Positions 10,375 to 19,845 of a stretch of 59,047 nucleotides of DNA are shown here, in pieces. Below the pieces are notes generated by a model, which worked only from the letters and a program-made list of their open reading frames with translations, ran no database searches and was not told where the DNA came from. The stretch spans positions 1 through 59,047 of the forward strand of contig NZ_SOEE01000016.1 of NCBI RefSeq assembly GCF_004366035.1, read 5' to 3'. Numbering within the stretch: the first letter of the stretch is position 1; every line of letters starts with the position of its first letter. The position numbers and the translations under genes were made by a program. Source of the DNA: Cytobacillus oceanisediminis (GTDB lineage Bacteria > Bacillota > Bacilli > Bacillales > Cytobacillaceae).

Positions 10375-12000
10375 ATGTCAAACCGAATAAATAAAAAACG
10401 GTATTTAGTTATCTCTGTAATTATTCTTATTTTATCAATGGCTTTACTCGGATGTTCAAGCGAATCAGTTAAAAATCCAAATTCCTCAGAAAAAAATAAT
10501 AATATGATTACTTTTGCTTGGCCTAGAGATATAGGCGAAATAAATCCTCATGTTTACAATCCATCTCAATTATTCGCTCAATCCATGGTATATGAACCTT
10601 TAGTTAGCTACCAGGATGGTGGAGAGTTAAAGCCACATTTAGCAGAGTCTTGGAAGATTTCTGAAGATGGGAAAGAATATGTATTTAACTTACGCCAGGA
10701 TGTTAAATTTTCTGATGGCACAAATTTTAATGCTGATATTGTGAAAAAGAACTTTGATGCAATACTAAAGAATGCAGATATGCATGGTTGGTTAGGATTT
10801 ATTCCAAAGATTGATCAAACAGATGTCATAGATGAATATACATTCAAATTAACATTAAAAGAGCCATATTATCCTACTATTCAGGAATTAGCAGTTGTAC
10901 GTCCAGTTCGTTTTCTAGGAGAAGCTGGTTTTCCTGGAGATGGTGACACTTCAAAGGGTGTAGACCAACCTGTTGGTACGGGTCCATGGGTGTTAGATGA
11001 ATATAAAGTAGATGAGTTTGCTATTTTTAAACATAACGAAAATTATTGGGGAGAACTTCCAAGTGTAGAGAAAATTAAAGTCAAAGTCATTCCTGATGCT
11101 GAAACACGCGTACTTGCTTTTGAAAAAGGTGATTTAGACCTTGTATATGGTGAGGGTGTTATTAGCATAGATTCTTTTAAGCAATTAGAGTCTACAGGTT
11201 CCTATGGAACTAGCATTTCTGAGCCAGTCGCTACTAGACAGCTGGTTATGAATACGAATAAAGAACAGCTTTCAGATGTACGAGTTCGTCAAGCATTACA
11301 TTATGGATTTAACAAACAAGCAATGGTTGAAGGTGTGACATCTGGCTTGGAAGAGAAGGCTGACTATATCTTACCAACAAACTTACCTTATACTTCACAT
11401 GTTGATACGACCACGGTTGAATATAGTGTTGAAAAAGCGAAGCATTTATTAGATGAAGCAGGCTGGATATTGCCAGAGGGTAAAAGTGTACGTGAAAAAG
11501 ATGGGAAACCACTTGAAATTGAGTTAATGTATAACTCTGCTGAAGTAATCCAAAAAACAATGGCTGAAACTTTACAGTCTGAGTGGGCGGGCTTAGGTGT
11601 AAAACTAAATATTGCCGGAGTTGAGCTTACCACTCAAGTGGAAAGATTCAAAGCTAATGAGTTCGATATGAATTTCTATAGTAACTTTGGTGCTCCATAT
11701 GATCCGCATACTTTCGTAAACATGATGGCCACAGATGGATTTGGATTTAGAGAAGCGATTTCATCTTATCCTAACAAAGAAGAATTAATGAATCAAATAG
11801 CTGAAGTTCAACAAACAACGGATGAAAACGAGCGTCAGCAACTTTACACGGCAATTTTAGGCTCATTACAAGAACAAAGTGCCATTGTACCTATTTCGTA
11901 TATTAAGAAAATAGCAATTTATCAAAAGGATGTTGCTGATTTTACATTCCCTGGTAACCGAGATGAACATCCATTTACAGGGATTAGCGTAAACGAGTAA
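10375..12000 (+). CDS. Nickel/peptide-type ABC transporter substrate-binding lipoprotein (NikA-like)
   Basis: A 541-residue SBP_bac_5 lipoprotein with a lipobox ending in LLGC (Cys27). It aligns by eye with E. coli NikA over its whole length (FAQSMVYEPLV, GTGPWVL, NENYWGE, FGAPYDPH). From my memory of NikA, the ligand-site Trp398 corresponds to Phe here and the His416 region is not conserved, so the cargo may not be Ni-histidine. The Fur box in front suggests a metal-metallophore complex, as in the staphylopine importer Cnt. First gene of the operon; the ribosome binding site is GAGAGGTG. A dipeptide importer is the alternative, less likely because of the Fur site. Confidence 0.85.
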   Translation: MSNRINKKRYLVISVIILILSMALLGCSSESVKNPNSSEKNNNMITFAWPRDIGEINPHVYNPSQLFAQSMVYEPLVSYQDGGELKPHLAESWKISEDGKEYVFNLRQDVKFSDGTNFNADIVKKNFDAILKNADMHGWLGFIPKIDQTDVIDEYTFKLTLKEPYYPTIQELAVVRPVRFLGEAGFPGDGDTSKGVDQPVGTGPWVLDEYKVDEFAIFKHNENYWGELPSVEKIKVKVIPDAETRVLAFEKGDLDLVYGEGVISIDSFKQLESTGSYGTSISEPVATRQLVMNTNKEQLSDVRVRQALHYGFNKQAMVEGVTSGLEEKADYILPTNLPYTSHVDTTTVEYSVEKAKHLLDEAGWILPEGKSVREKDGKPLEIELMYNSAEVIQKTMAETLQSEWAGLGVKLNIAGVELTTQVERFKANEFDMNFYSNFGAPYDPHTFVNMMATDGFGFREAISSYPNKEELMNQIAEVQQTTDENERQQLYTAILGSLQEQSAIVPISYIKKIAIYQKDVADFTFPGNRDEHPFTGISVNE

Positions 12001-12018
12001 GCGACAGGAGATGTTTTC

Positions 12019-12963
12019 ATGGGTTCTTATGTCTTGAAACGAATAATGACAATCGTTCCAATCTTTCTTATTGCTACTCTGCTAACATTTGGAATGATTA
12101 ACCTATCACCAGTGGATCCAGCTGAGGCATACTTCTCTGCAGCACATATCCAAGCGACAGATGAGATGCTGGAACAAAAAAGACATGAGTTCGGCTTAGA
12201 TCAACCTCTTCTAATCCAGTATGTGAACGCCCTTATTAAGATATGCCAACTTGATTTTGGGATATCTTATGTTACGAATCAACCTGTATGGGAAGAGATT
12301 TCTTCGCGAATACCTGCAACTATTCAGTTAACATTAGGCAGTCTATTGATTGCAATTTTAGTGAGTGTCCCTTTGGGGTTTTTAGCAGGTATAAAGAAGA
12401 ATAGTGGCATAGATCATTTTAGTCGATTCCTCTCTTTTATAGGGGCATCGATACCATCATTTTGGCTTGGATATTTATTCATTTTTTTCTTTTCTGTAAA
12501 ACTAGACCTGTTCCCAGTAGAGGGTACGGGAACCTGGAGACATTTAATTTTACCTTCAGTCACATTGGCTTTCCCTTTAATAGCTTTATATACTCGCCTG
12601 TTACGTACAAGTGTTCTGGAAAATTCACAAGAGTCATATGTACTTTTTGCGCGGACGAGAGGTATTCATGAAAAAATCATAATGGGAAAGCATGTATTAA
12701 GAATTGCCATTTCTCCTATGATTACTGGTCTTGGAATGAATTTAGGAAACTTAATGACTGGAGCTATTATTGTAGAGGCAGTCTTTTCGTGGCCAGGGTT
12801 TGGACGGTATTTTATTGAGGCTATTTTTAACCGTGATGTTCCTGTTATCCAAGGCTATGTGGTATTAGCAGCGGGAGTATTCCTTATAAGCAACTTAATT
12901 GTTGACCTTATCCAAATGTATTTAGACCCTCGTATTTCCAGAAAAGGAAGGCAGTATCAATGA
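12019..12963 (+). CDS. ABC transporter permease (NikB-like)
   Basis: First permease of the importer, 314 residues with about six transmembrane helices and the BPD_transp_1 fold. The N-terminus (YVLKRIMTIVPIFLIATLL) and the C-terminal NLIVDLIQMYLDPRISR match the NikB/OppB/DppB family; NFDRDxPV-type NRDVPVIQGY is also typical. The EAA loop, which docks on the ATPases, is near ARTRGIHEKIIMGKHVLR. It starts 18 bases after nikA, and its stop overlaps the next start by four bases. Confidence 0.9.
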   Translation: MGSYVLKRIMTIVPIFLIATLLTFGMINLSPVDPAEAYFSAAHIQATDEMLEQKRHEFGLDQPLLIQYVNALIKICQLDFGISYVTNQPVWEEISSRIPATIQLTLGSLLIAILVSVPLGFLAGIKKNSGIDHFSRFLSFIGASIPSFWLGYLFIFFFSVKLDLFPVEGTGTWRHLILPSVTLAFPLIALYTRLLRTSVLENSQESYVLFARTRGIHEKIIMGKHVLRIAISPMITGLGMNLGNLMTGAIIVEAVFSWPGFGRYFIEAIFNRDVPVIQGYVVLAAGVFLISNLIVDLIQMYLDPRISRKGRQYQ

Positions 12964-13790
12964 TAGCAATATTTCGTGGTATATTAAAAAGTCAAAAAAT
13001 GATTGTCACATGTTTCCTAATACTGTGCATATTACTTTTGATCTCAATATTCGCTCCGTGGCTGGCACCTAACGACCCTATCGCTATCAATTTAACTCAT
13101 AAACTACAGCCACCTTCTTTGGATTACCCATTAGGAACAGACCATTTAGGTCGATGTATGTTTTCTCGTATTCTATTTGGGGCAAGAATTTCGCTGGGAT
13201 TTGCTTTCCTAATTTTTATTTCAGCTTTAAGTATGGGTTTATTAATTGGTATCATATCTGGATATATAGGTGGTTGGGTTGATCAATTGTTAATGAGAAT
13301 CGGTGATGGCCTGATGGCGATTCCAAGCCTTTTGTTTGTTCTTGGATTTGTTGGAATTTGGGGAGCGGGTCTTAAACAAGTTATTTTAGGATTAATCCTC
13401 GTACAATGGGTTTATTATGCAAGGGTAATCCGGGGAATGGTTCTAAGCCTGAAGGAACAGAACTATATTACCGCAGCTAAAATCAGTGGTTCTTCTACAT
13501 GGATTATCATGAAGAAACATATTATTCCTAATGTTCTCCCATCACTAGCGGTAATGGGAACATTAGAAATGGGTTGGGCGATTATGAATTTATCATCCAT
13601 GTCCTTCTTAGGCTTAGGTGTGCAACCCCCTACACCGGAGTGGGGGGCGATGATTCATGAAGGGAAATCATATATCAGAACGAATCCAACATTAATGATT
13701 TATCCGGGTTTAATGATCATGCTAGTGGTTGTGACGTTTAATTTATTAGGTGAATCACTATCAGAACGTTTTGGGGTTAAACGCCGCTAA
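12960..13790 (+). CDS. ABC transporter permease (NikC-like)
   Basis: Second permease, 276 residues with about six membrane helices. The family signature PLGTDHLGRCMFSRILFGAR lies after the first helix, and the EAA loop reads AAKISGSSTWIIMKKHIIPN. SFLGLGVQPPTPEWG near the C-terminal end is characteristic of NikC/DppC/OppC. It overlaps the nikB-like gene (ATGA) and precedes two ATPase genes, so the order is binding protein, two permeases, two ATPases. Confidence 0.9.
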   Translation: MIAIFRGILKSQKMIVTCFLILCILLLISIFAPWLAPNDPIAINLTHKLQPPSLDYPLGTDHLGRCMFSRILFGARISLGFAFLIFISALSMGLLIGIISGYIGGWVDQLLMRIGDGLMAIPSLLFVLGFVGIWGAGLKQVILGLILVQWVYYARVIRGMVLSLKEQNYITAAKISGSSTWIIMKKHIIPNVLPSLAVMGTLEMGWAIMNLSSMSFLGLGVQPPTPEWGAMIHEGKSYIRTNPTLMIYPGLMIMLVVVTFNLLGESLSERFGVKRR

Positions 13791-13810
13791 TGAAAAAGGA
13801 CTGTTGAATA

Positions 13811-14641
13811 ATGGATGTAAATGAGCGAGACATTTTAAATGTTAAAGACTTACATGTACAAGTAACAACTGAAGTAGGTTTTTCCACACTTGTTCAGGAT
13901 ATAAATTTTGGAATAAAAAAAGGAAGGATTCTTGGGCTTGTTGGGGAAAGTGGCAGTGGTAAAACGGTTACAAGTATGTCCATTCTGCAGCTGCATGACA
14001 AGAAAAAAATGGATATTAGAGGGAGTATTACATTACAAGGCAAGGAGTTGAATGGTCTCGAAAACAAAGAAATGCGGAAAATTAGAGGGAAGGATATTGC
14101 TTTTATTATGCAAAATCCAATGAATGCTTTTACACCAGTTTTTACGATTGGTCATCAATTTGTTGAAACCATCAGATCTCATACCACATTAAAGAAAAAG
14201 CAAGCAAAAGAGCTTGCGATTGATGTAATGAAAAGTATAAATTTACAAGATTCTGATAAAATATTAAAAAACTATCCTTTTGAATTAAGTGGAGGTATGC
14301 TTCAACGTGTGATGATTGCAATGGCTGCATGCTTAAACCCTTCCGTTATAATCGCGGATGAGCCAACTACTGCATTAGATCTTCATAGCCAATCATTAGT
14401 ACTCCGTCTATTAGATAAAGTTCGTTCTGAATATGGTACATCTATTCTGCTCATTTCCCATGATCTTGGCGTTATTTCGGAAATGGCGGATGATGTAATC
14501 GTTATGCAACACGGGCGAATAGTGGAAGCTGCAAATGTGTTAGAATTGTTTGATAATCCACAACATGAGTACACCAAGAAGTTGCTGAGGACAAGACCGA
14601 CCTTATATTCCCAGAAACAGTCCTATACCTATATGTTATGA
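13811..14641 (+). CDS. ABC transporter ATP-binding protein (NikD/OppD-like)
   Basis: First ATPase, 276 residues. Walker A GESGSGKT is near residues 45-52, the signature is LSGGMLQRV (the Met is usual for OppD/NikD) and Walker B is IIADEPTTALD. At 276 residues it lacks the cysteine-rich C-terminal iron-sulfur extension of long OppD proteins, so it is closer to NikD. It follows the nikC-like gene by 20 bases. Confidence 0.88.
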   Translation: MDVNERDILNVKDLHVQVTTEVGFSTLVQDINFGIKKGRILGLVGESGSGKTVTSMSILQLHDKKKMDIRGSITLQGKELNGLENKEMRKIRGKDIAFIMQNPMNAFTPVFTIGHQFVETIRSHTTLKKKQAKELAIDVMKSINLQDSDKILKNYPFELSGGMLQRVMIAMAACLNPSVIIADEPTTALDLHSQSLVLRLLDKVRSEYGTSILLISHDLGVISEMADDVIVMQHGRIVEAANVLELFDNPQHEYTKKLLRTRPTLYSQKQSYTYML

Positions 14642-14674
14642 TAGGCCCATTGAATCTTGCAAGGGGTGAAACCA

Positions 14675-15493
14675 TTGAGCTTGCTACAGGTAAAACAAGT
14701 TAGTCTTAGCTTTAATTCTAAGAAGTTTTTTATAGGAAAAGATCTATCAAAAAAAGTTCTTAATGATATTTCCTTTACTATTGAAGAGGGAACATGTTTA
14801 GGTTTAATTGGAACCAGTGGAGCCGGTAAAAGTACCTTAGGAAGAGTAATTCTCGGGATACAGCGTCCACAGCAAGGCCAGGTTTTGTTTCAAGGATATG
14901 ACATATATAATTCGGATAAAGCTACCCAACATAATATACGCCGCGACCTCCAAGTTGTATTTCAGGACTCATACTCAGCTGTTAATCCCCGAATGACCGC
15001 TGAACGTATTATCAGCGAGCCGTTGGAGAACTATGGAAAACTAACCAAAGGAGAATTAAGAAGAACAGTTTGTGAGCTATTAGAAAGAGTAGGATTAAGC
15101 GAAAAGGATTTAAAAAAATACCCGCACCAATTTAGCGGAGGACAATTGCAAAGGATAAATATTGCTAGAGCAATCGCTCTTAAACCGAAGTTAGTCGTTC
15201 TAGACGAATCAGTTAGTAGTTTAGATATGGTTACACAAAGCTTAATTTTAGAACTATTAAGCGAGTTAAAAGATGACTTCGGCTTATCTTATCTTTTTAT
15301 TACACATGATATTAAAGCAGCCTTTTCGATTTCTGATAAAATTGGTGTACTTGAAAAAGGGGAATTGATTGAGCGTTACGATTCAAAAGACCAATTTTTT
15401 TCATCAAAACACCCTATAGTTAAACGATTAAGAGACTGCATCCTTGCAGAACATCCACGCTTTCGTACACTTACAACGGGCAAACTGGGTTAA
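14675..15493 (+). CDS. ABC transporter ATP-binding protein (NikE/OppF-like)
   Basis: Second ATPase, 272 residues from the chosen start. Walker A GTSGAGKST, signature SGGQLQRINIARA and Walker B LVVLDESVSSLD are present; the Ser in DES replaces the Pro usual in DEP, which is common in the NikE/OppF branch. The open frame begins at TTG 14657, but the ribosome binding site AAGGGGTGA lies within it and is six bases before TTG 14675, which is chosen. Last gene of the importer operon. Confidence 0.87.
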   Translation: MSLLQVKQVSLSFNSKKFFIGKDLSKKVLNDISFTIEEGTCLGLIGTSGAGKSTLGRVILGIQRPQQGQVLFQGYDIYNSDKATQHNIRRDLQVVFQDSYSAVNPRMTAERIISEPLENYGKLTKGELRRTVCELLERVGLSEKDLKKYPHQFSGGQLQRINIARAIALKPKLVVLDESVSSLDMVTQSLILELLSELKDDFGLSYLFITHDIKAAFSISDKIGVLEKGELIERYDSKDQFFSSKHPIVKRLRDCILAEHPRFRTLTTGKLG

Positions 15494-15544
15494 CATAAAC
15501 AGAATATAAGCTTCGTGAAGTCAGTAAATAAAACATAAAGTTTG

Positions 15545-15709
15545 ATGCCAAAGACTGCTCCAAAATATCCAAATGAAAAATTCCGTCATTATATCCTCGA
15601 AGCAATAAGCAGATGTATTCCACGAGATGAAGATCTATCTTTAGATGAAAGAGGATGGGTGAAATTTATGGATAAGGACAGGGAAACCTGTCTTTTTCTG
15701 CATTTTTAA
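15545..15709 (+). CDS. Short open frame of unknown function, possibly a gene remnant
   Basis: ATG to TAA encodes 54 residues with a plausible protein-like composition (it contains RHYILEAISRC and LDERGWVKFM). I do not recognise it with confidence; LDERGWV faintly resembles the N-terminal part of KptA/Tpt1 RNA 2'-phosphotransferases. No good ribosome binding site precedes it, and a hairpin with a T run (15677-15697) lies inside the last codons. It may be a decayed fragment left between the importer and the MATE gene. Confidence 0.3.
   Translation: MPKTAPKYPNEKFRHYILEAISRCIPRDEDLSLDERGWVKFMDKDRETCLFLHF
15677..15697 (+). terminator. Terminator after the Nik-type operon
   Basis: GACAGG-GAAA-CCTGTC, a six-pair stem with a GNRA-type tetraloop, followed by five T. 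Confidence 0.75.
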
Positions 15710-15965
15710 AGAAATTATACTTAAGCTATTAGGTACTAATTATCTCATTACTTGTTTTGTTAGGATGTATAGGAGTTCTTTTAAGCAGGAATATTTTATG
15801 ATGGGATAGAAAATCTTCGGATCTTATGGATGCAATCCAAAAAATCGAGATATAAAAATTGATAACGTTTAGAATTGATTAAAATTTGCTCAGGTTGTAG
15901 GTCTTGGAAATTCCAAATTTAAACACCTTCAATTGATTAAGTTATGGATAAAGCAGGAGGAATTT
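15710..15965. other. Gap before the MATE gene, no gene seen
   Basis: AT-rich sequence with stops in all forward frames. Apart from the ribosome binding site AGGAGG just before the MATE start I see no clear promoter or structured element. It could be decayed coding sequence. Confidence 0.4.
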
Positions 15966-17324
15966 ATGAAATTGGCAACAGATTCAATGGTCTTAAATAA
16001 TACTACATCATCCTGTAGACACAGAGAATATTTAGTGTTGGCCATTCCACTCATTATATCAGGCATTTCAACACCTATTTTAGGGGCTGTTGATACTGCA
16101 GTTGTTGGAAGGATTCCCGACCCGGCTTCAATAGGTGGTGTTGCCATTGGGGCCGTTATCTTTAATACAATGTATTGGCTGCTTGGATTCCTGCGAGTGA
16201 GTACAAGTGGATTTACTGCTCAGGCAGAAGGAGCAAATAATCAAAATGAAATGGTATTATCCTTACTTAGACCAATGATTTTAGCTATTTTGTTTGGCTT
16301 GTTTTTTATCATTTTACAGGGTCCTATTTTGGCCATTGCCTTATCATTAATTGGAGGAAGTGAAGCGGTATCATTCTTTGCATCCTCCTATTTTTCTGTT
16401 CGAATCTGGGGAGCACCGTTTATTCTGCTTAGCTACGTGATTATGGGTTGGCTTATTGGAATGGGAAAGGTGCGTTTAGCTTTGGCTACTCAAATATGGA
16501 TGAATGCCTTAAACATTATATTAGACCTTGTTTTTGTTTTAGAGTTAGGAATGGGAGTTAAGGGCGTTGCTTATGCTACTCTTATAGCTGAGATTAGTGC
16601 TGTTGTGTTAGGAGCATGGCTTCTTTACTTGACCAATAGAGAGAAACTAGCCAATATAAAGTTATCAATGCTGCTAGAAACTGGACCAATTCTAAAAATG
16701 ATGAAAGTGAACCGAGATTTATTTCTAAGGACTGTATGTTTGCTCACGATGACCTTAATTTTTACTTCTATAGGTGCAAGTATGGGCGAAGTTACGTTAG
16801 CAGCCAATGCCATCTTACTACAAATTCACTATATAATAGCTTATTTATTTGGCGGTTTCGCGAATGCTTCTAGTATATTGGTCGGCAGAGCTATAGGTGG
16901 GGTTAATTTTTTTCTTTATAAGCGTGCGTATACTCTTTCCGCTCAATGGGGATTAGGCTCGGCCATTCTTTTGAGTTTAATCGTACTTATTTTCGGAGAA
17001 AGTATAATCGCCTCATTTACGACAATTACAGAAGTAAAAGCTATGTCAGAAGACTTTCTGGTATGGATGCTTGTGTTTCCTATCTTTGGTTTCTGGGGTT
17101 TGCAGCTAGAAGGAATTTTTTCTGGTGCTACTGAAGCAAAGTCTATCCGGGATTCCATTGGTTTATCATTGATAATTTTTTTAATTGCACTTTGGGTGCT
17201 TGTACCGCATTATGAAAACCACGGATTATGGATCGCGTTTGTCGTATTTAGTTTATTTCGGTCTTTCTTTTTATCGTTATTTATTCCCAAATTAACTCGT
17301 AAAAAATTTACTAACAAAAAATAA
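15966..17324 (+). CDS. MATE family efflux transporter (DinF-like)
   Basis: A polytopic membrane protein of about 452 residues with roughly 12 helices. The N-terminal block LAIPLIISGISTPILGAVDT with AVVGR and the repeat FLRVSTSGFTAQAEGA mark the DinF branch of MATE antiporters, which export organic cations or toxic metabolites using a proton or sodium gradient. An upstream open start at 15933 exists, but GCAGGAGGAATTT places the start at ATG 15966. It lies after the Fur-box importer but behind a terminator; a link to metallophore export is only a guess. Confidence 0.85.
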   Translation: MKLATDSMVLNNTTSSCRHREYLVLAIPLIISGISTPILGAVDTAVVGRIPDPASIGGVAIGAVIFNTMYWLLGFLRVSTSGFTAQAEGANNQNEMVLSLLRPMILAILFGLFFIILQGPILAIALSLIGGSEAVSFFASSYFSVRIWGAPFILLSYVIMGWLIGMGKVRLALATQIWMNALNIILDLVFVLELGMGVKGVAYATLIAEISAVVLGAWLLYLTNREKLANIKLSMLLETGPILKMMKVNRDLFLRTVCLLTMTLIFTSIGASMGEVTLAANAILLQIHYIIAYLFGGFANASSILVGRAIGGVNFFLYKRAYTLSAQWGLGSAILLSLIVLIFGESIIASFTTITEVKAMSEDFLVWMLVFPIFGFWGLQLEGIFSGATEAKSIRDSIGLSLIIFLIALWVLVPHYENHGLWIAFVVFSLFRSFFLSLFIPKLTRKKFTNKK

Positions 17325-17612
17325 ACTCTAGAATTCGACTACCTTAGTATAACGCTTATAAAATACTAACATTTTGCTAACGCAATCCAGTGAAAAAGTA
17401 GTAATATGTTATAGATGTTACAGATGAAATATGGAAAAATCTTGAGCTGCCGCACCCTGCCACACACCACGTTTAAGATATTCACACTCTCACCTTAGGG
17501 GTAGTATGGTGTAATTTAAAGCGTTGAACCCAACGTTTTAAAGCATCATCCGCTAGGACATAGGTACAGGTTTTCTGTCCCGCTGATCCCCAAACTGCTT
17601 ATAACAAACAAA
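17325..17612. other. Gap with a possible minus-strand coding remnant
   Basis: On the minus strand, 17482-17598 is open for 38 codons with protein-like composition (ADDALKRWVQRF) but has no start or ribosome binding site and stops on both sides. It may be a scrap of a former gene or transposase; I cannot identify it. Nothing else is seen. Confidence 0.25.
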
Positions 17613-17643
17613 AAGGAATTCCTATTCGGGAATTCCTTTTTTA
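17611..17643. terminator. Bidirectional terminator between MATE and DUF4317 genes
   Basis: AAAGGAATTCC/GGAATTCCTTT stem flanked by A-rich and T-rich runs, suitable for both directions. Confidence 0.8.
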
Positions 17644-18828
17644 TTATTCTTTGTCCGGACCTCCACCAAAAGTTTCGGGAATCATCGTGAAGCCTTCAAT
17701 CACGGTATCTTCTTCCACTTCGATCATCAGGTAGCGCTTGCCGTCAAAATGGATTTGTTTGACATATCGAAGATCTTGCGGGCAGATGGATATGTTGGCT
17801 GCCTTCGTGCTGATTTTTATTGATTTTGAATTAAATTTGGGCAGGACGCTGCTTGCCTTTATTTCATATTTGTCATCGTCGATGATTTTTTGATAAGCGG
17901 ATTGGATCCTTTCTGAATCAATATCTTCGAGTCCGCTCACCTTTAAAACACGTTCTACGTCTTTGGAATCCAGCTTAGGCGGTTCATCCTCTTCGTTTTC
18001 CACGATCATCCGGTTAATCTCTTCATATACGCTGGAAAGTGTTGATGTGCTTAGCTGATCTCCTGTTACGTCTTTAATAATTTCCTCAAAAACGATTTTA
18101 TCATCCTGCGCCGTCATCGTTTCTTCCCCGTTTAAAACGTCCTCTATGAACTGGTGGTCGGGCTCATGAACCTTGCCTGCTGAATACAAGACGTGATTGA
18201 CATCAGCAGCATGATCGGTGAAGCATGGAAATAGGAACCCTGAAATGGGAGCCTTGAGGTTGATAATCGGATCAACGGTAAAATGATATTTAAATTCCTT
18301 TTCGACATAGTCAAAAAGCAGTTCTTTCTTCGGTTCTTGCGTGTTATTTATGCTGCAAAGAATAAAGGGATGAGAATAAACGGTATCCCGTTCACTTTCC
18401 TCGGCTTCTGCATTGCGGCGTTTCATTGGCTTAAGATACTCCCCGCGAATGAACGTAACGACAATATCCTTTTCATATTGCCGGATTCCCAGCATTTTGC
18501 CGACAATCTGAAGCATTAATTCTGTCCAGCCTTCAGCATCACTGCTAAGCAATCCTTGATGCAGGATGAGCTGGCTGCTGTTTTCGGCATCCCTCTGAAA
18601 CTTTAATTCAAAGAGCTTTTCATCCAATTGGCCGCCAAGCAGCTTTTTGAAGTTATCCATAAATAGCTCCTGCTGATCCTGGTCCAGCATTTCAAAAGGC
18701 TGGCTCTCATAATGATAAATCTCGCTTGATTCCTTCATAATATAGACATTAAAAATATCTGAGATCTTTAGTAAGTCATTATTTAACTTAAATTGTTTCC
18801 GAATCTGTGCGATGTCTTTTTTGTTCAC
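17644..18828 (-). CDS. DUF4317 family protein
   Basis: A soluble acidic protein of 394 residues beginning MNKKDIAQIRKQFKLNND, which I recognise as the DUF4317 family found in many Firmicutes. No signal peptide, membrane helix or catalytic motif is evident. The start is GTG 18828, supported by TAGGAGTGG upstream. It is a single-gene unit facing away from the c-di-GMP riboswitch and is bounded downstream by a bidirectional terminator. Function unknown. Confidence 0.8.
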   Translation of the reverse strand: MNKKDIAQIRKQFKLNNDLLKISDIFNVYIMKESSEIYHYESQPFEMLDQDQQELFMDNFKKLLGGQLDEKLFELKFQRDAENSSQLILHQGLLSSDAEGWTELMLQIVGKMLGIRQYEKDIVVTFIRGEYLKPMKRRNAEAEESERDTVYSHPFILCSINNTQEPKKELLFDYVEKEFKYHFTVDPIINLKAPISGFLFPCFTDHAADVNHVLYSAGKVHEPDHQFIEDVLNGEETMTAQDDKIVFEEIIKDVTGDQLSTSTLSSVYEEINRMIVENEEDEPPKLDSKDVERVLKVSGLEDIDSERIQSAYQKIIDDDKYEIKASSVLPKFNSKSIKISTKAANISICPQDLRYVKQIHFDGKRYLMIEVEEDTVIEGFTMIPETFGGGPDKE

Positions 18829-19215
18829 GGTTAAAATCCACTCCTAAGCTGCCCAATATGCATATTTACTAGAATAACAAAATACATCAGCTCTATAAAT
18901 TATTAATCCCTTTTATTTTCGCTTTTTTGAAAAGGGATTTGTGAATTAGAGCATGAAGTTGATTTTTACCGGCCGAAGTTTGCGCTGGCGGGGTGAATGA
19001 GGGATACTGATATTTTGTTGGCATAAAGGTTTTTAATTGAGGCTTCTCATAAGTTAACTAAATTTATGGGAACCTTTTTAATTTCTTTAACATTGGGAAC
19101 ATACTATTTCGGATGAAATTGGATATGAGGATAAAAAATACAAGCATCGACAAAAAATGGCAAGTTCTTTATAATGGTATAGTAAAATGTAATCGCGAAA
19201 TTAGTCCTACTTAAT
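18829..19215. other. Long upstream region with no gene seen
   Basis: AT-rich DNA between the divergent DUF4317 gene and the c-di-GMP riboswitch. It must hold both promoters. A weak imperfect hairpin with a T run lies at about 19040-19085 (CTTCTCATAA/TTATGGGAAC). No protein-like frame is present. Confidence 0.4.
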
Positions 19216-19221
19216 AAAATT

Positions 19222-19306
19222 GAAAAAGGCAAACTTATCGAAAGGTAAGGACGCAAAGCTACGAGTCTAAAATCCTCCAGGGTAATGACAGTCGGGTTGC
19301 CAAGGA
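19222..19306 (+). ncRNA. Cyclic di-GMP-I riboswitch (GEMM) aptamer
   Basis: The class I consensus is clear: AAAAAGGCAAACTT, a GAAA tetraloop hairpin (CTTATCGAAAGGTAAG), the invariant GGACGCAAAGCTACGAGTCTAA, a variable P2 arm, then GACAGTCGGGTTGCC closing P1 with GGCAAAC. It senses the second messenger c-di-GMP. A terminator follows within 25 bases, and three genes (STAS-like, GNAT, chemoreceptor) lie downstream. Confidence 0.95.
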
Positions 19307-19323
19307 TAATAACGAACGTTTAT

Positions 19324-19361
19324 TTGGCTATCCCCTATCTATTTGGGGGTAGTCTTTTTTT
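19324..19361 (+). terminator. Expression-platform terminator of the c-di-GMP riboswitch
   Basis: GGCTATCCCC/GGGGGTAGTC stem and seven T. TTGGC (19324-19328) at its foot can instead pair with GCCAA (19299-19303) in the 3' strand of aptamer P1. If that five-pair helix is the antiterminator, bound c-di-GMP would favour termination (an off switch); this direction is inferred. Confidence 0.8.
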
Positions 19362-19421
19362 GGGACACCCTTTAAATAGCGGCAAAAAAATGATGGAGAA
19401 TACAGGAAAAGGAGATCAGCG

Positions 19422-19790
19422 ATGATAGTTGTAGATAAGAAAAAATACAAAATGGCCATTAATGAGGCCGCAAAGGAAGTTCATGTACAGGTTCATGGGT
19501 TAATGAGAGAGGAGGATGCGGAAGGTTATATGATAGATTTACAGGATACGATTAATAAGGTATCAAGGCAAAGTTATACATTTGTTGTAGACGGGACCCA
19601 TCAAACCCCTGTCCCATCAAAGGTTGTTCCACAGCTTGAACAGACAATGCAATTTTATTCTTCATTGGGATTTAAGGATATTCTTGTAGTAAAACCATCA
19701 TCTAAAATTGCGCAGGTGCAAATCAGGAATGCACTTGAGAGAATTGAGTTCTCAGGTACGTTTGTTGATAAAGTGCCTCATGGCATCTAA
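19422..19790 (+). CDS. STAS-like protein of unknown function
   Basis: A small soluble protein of 122 residues. The alternating beta/alpha pattern (VHVQVHGLM, TFVVDGTHQT, ILVVKPSS) and length suggest a SpoIIAA/STAS-like fold, although I do not see the canonical phosphorylatable DSS/DTS motif. The ribosome binding site AAAAGGAG precedes ATG 19422. It is the first gene under the c-di-GMP riboswitch and is followed after 55 bases by a GNAT gene and then a chemoreceptor, so a regulatory or partner-switch role in signalling is possible. Not identified to a named family. Confidence 0.65.
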   Translation: MIVVDKKKYKMAINEAAKEVHVQVHGLMREEDAEGYMIDLQDTINKVSRQSYTFVVDGTHQTPVPSKVVPQLEQTMQFYSSLGFKDILVVKPSSKIAQVQIRNALERIEFSGTFVDKVPHGI

Positions 19791-19845
19791 TGTTCGTGAC
19801 TATGATTAGGGAATCATTATTTTACATTTGAAAGGGAGTAAAGAA

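Noticed and set aside
15545..15709. KptA-like fragment after the importer operon as a confident call
   Set aside because: Only a short LDERGWV-like match supports it; listed as an unknown short frame with low confidence instead.
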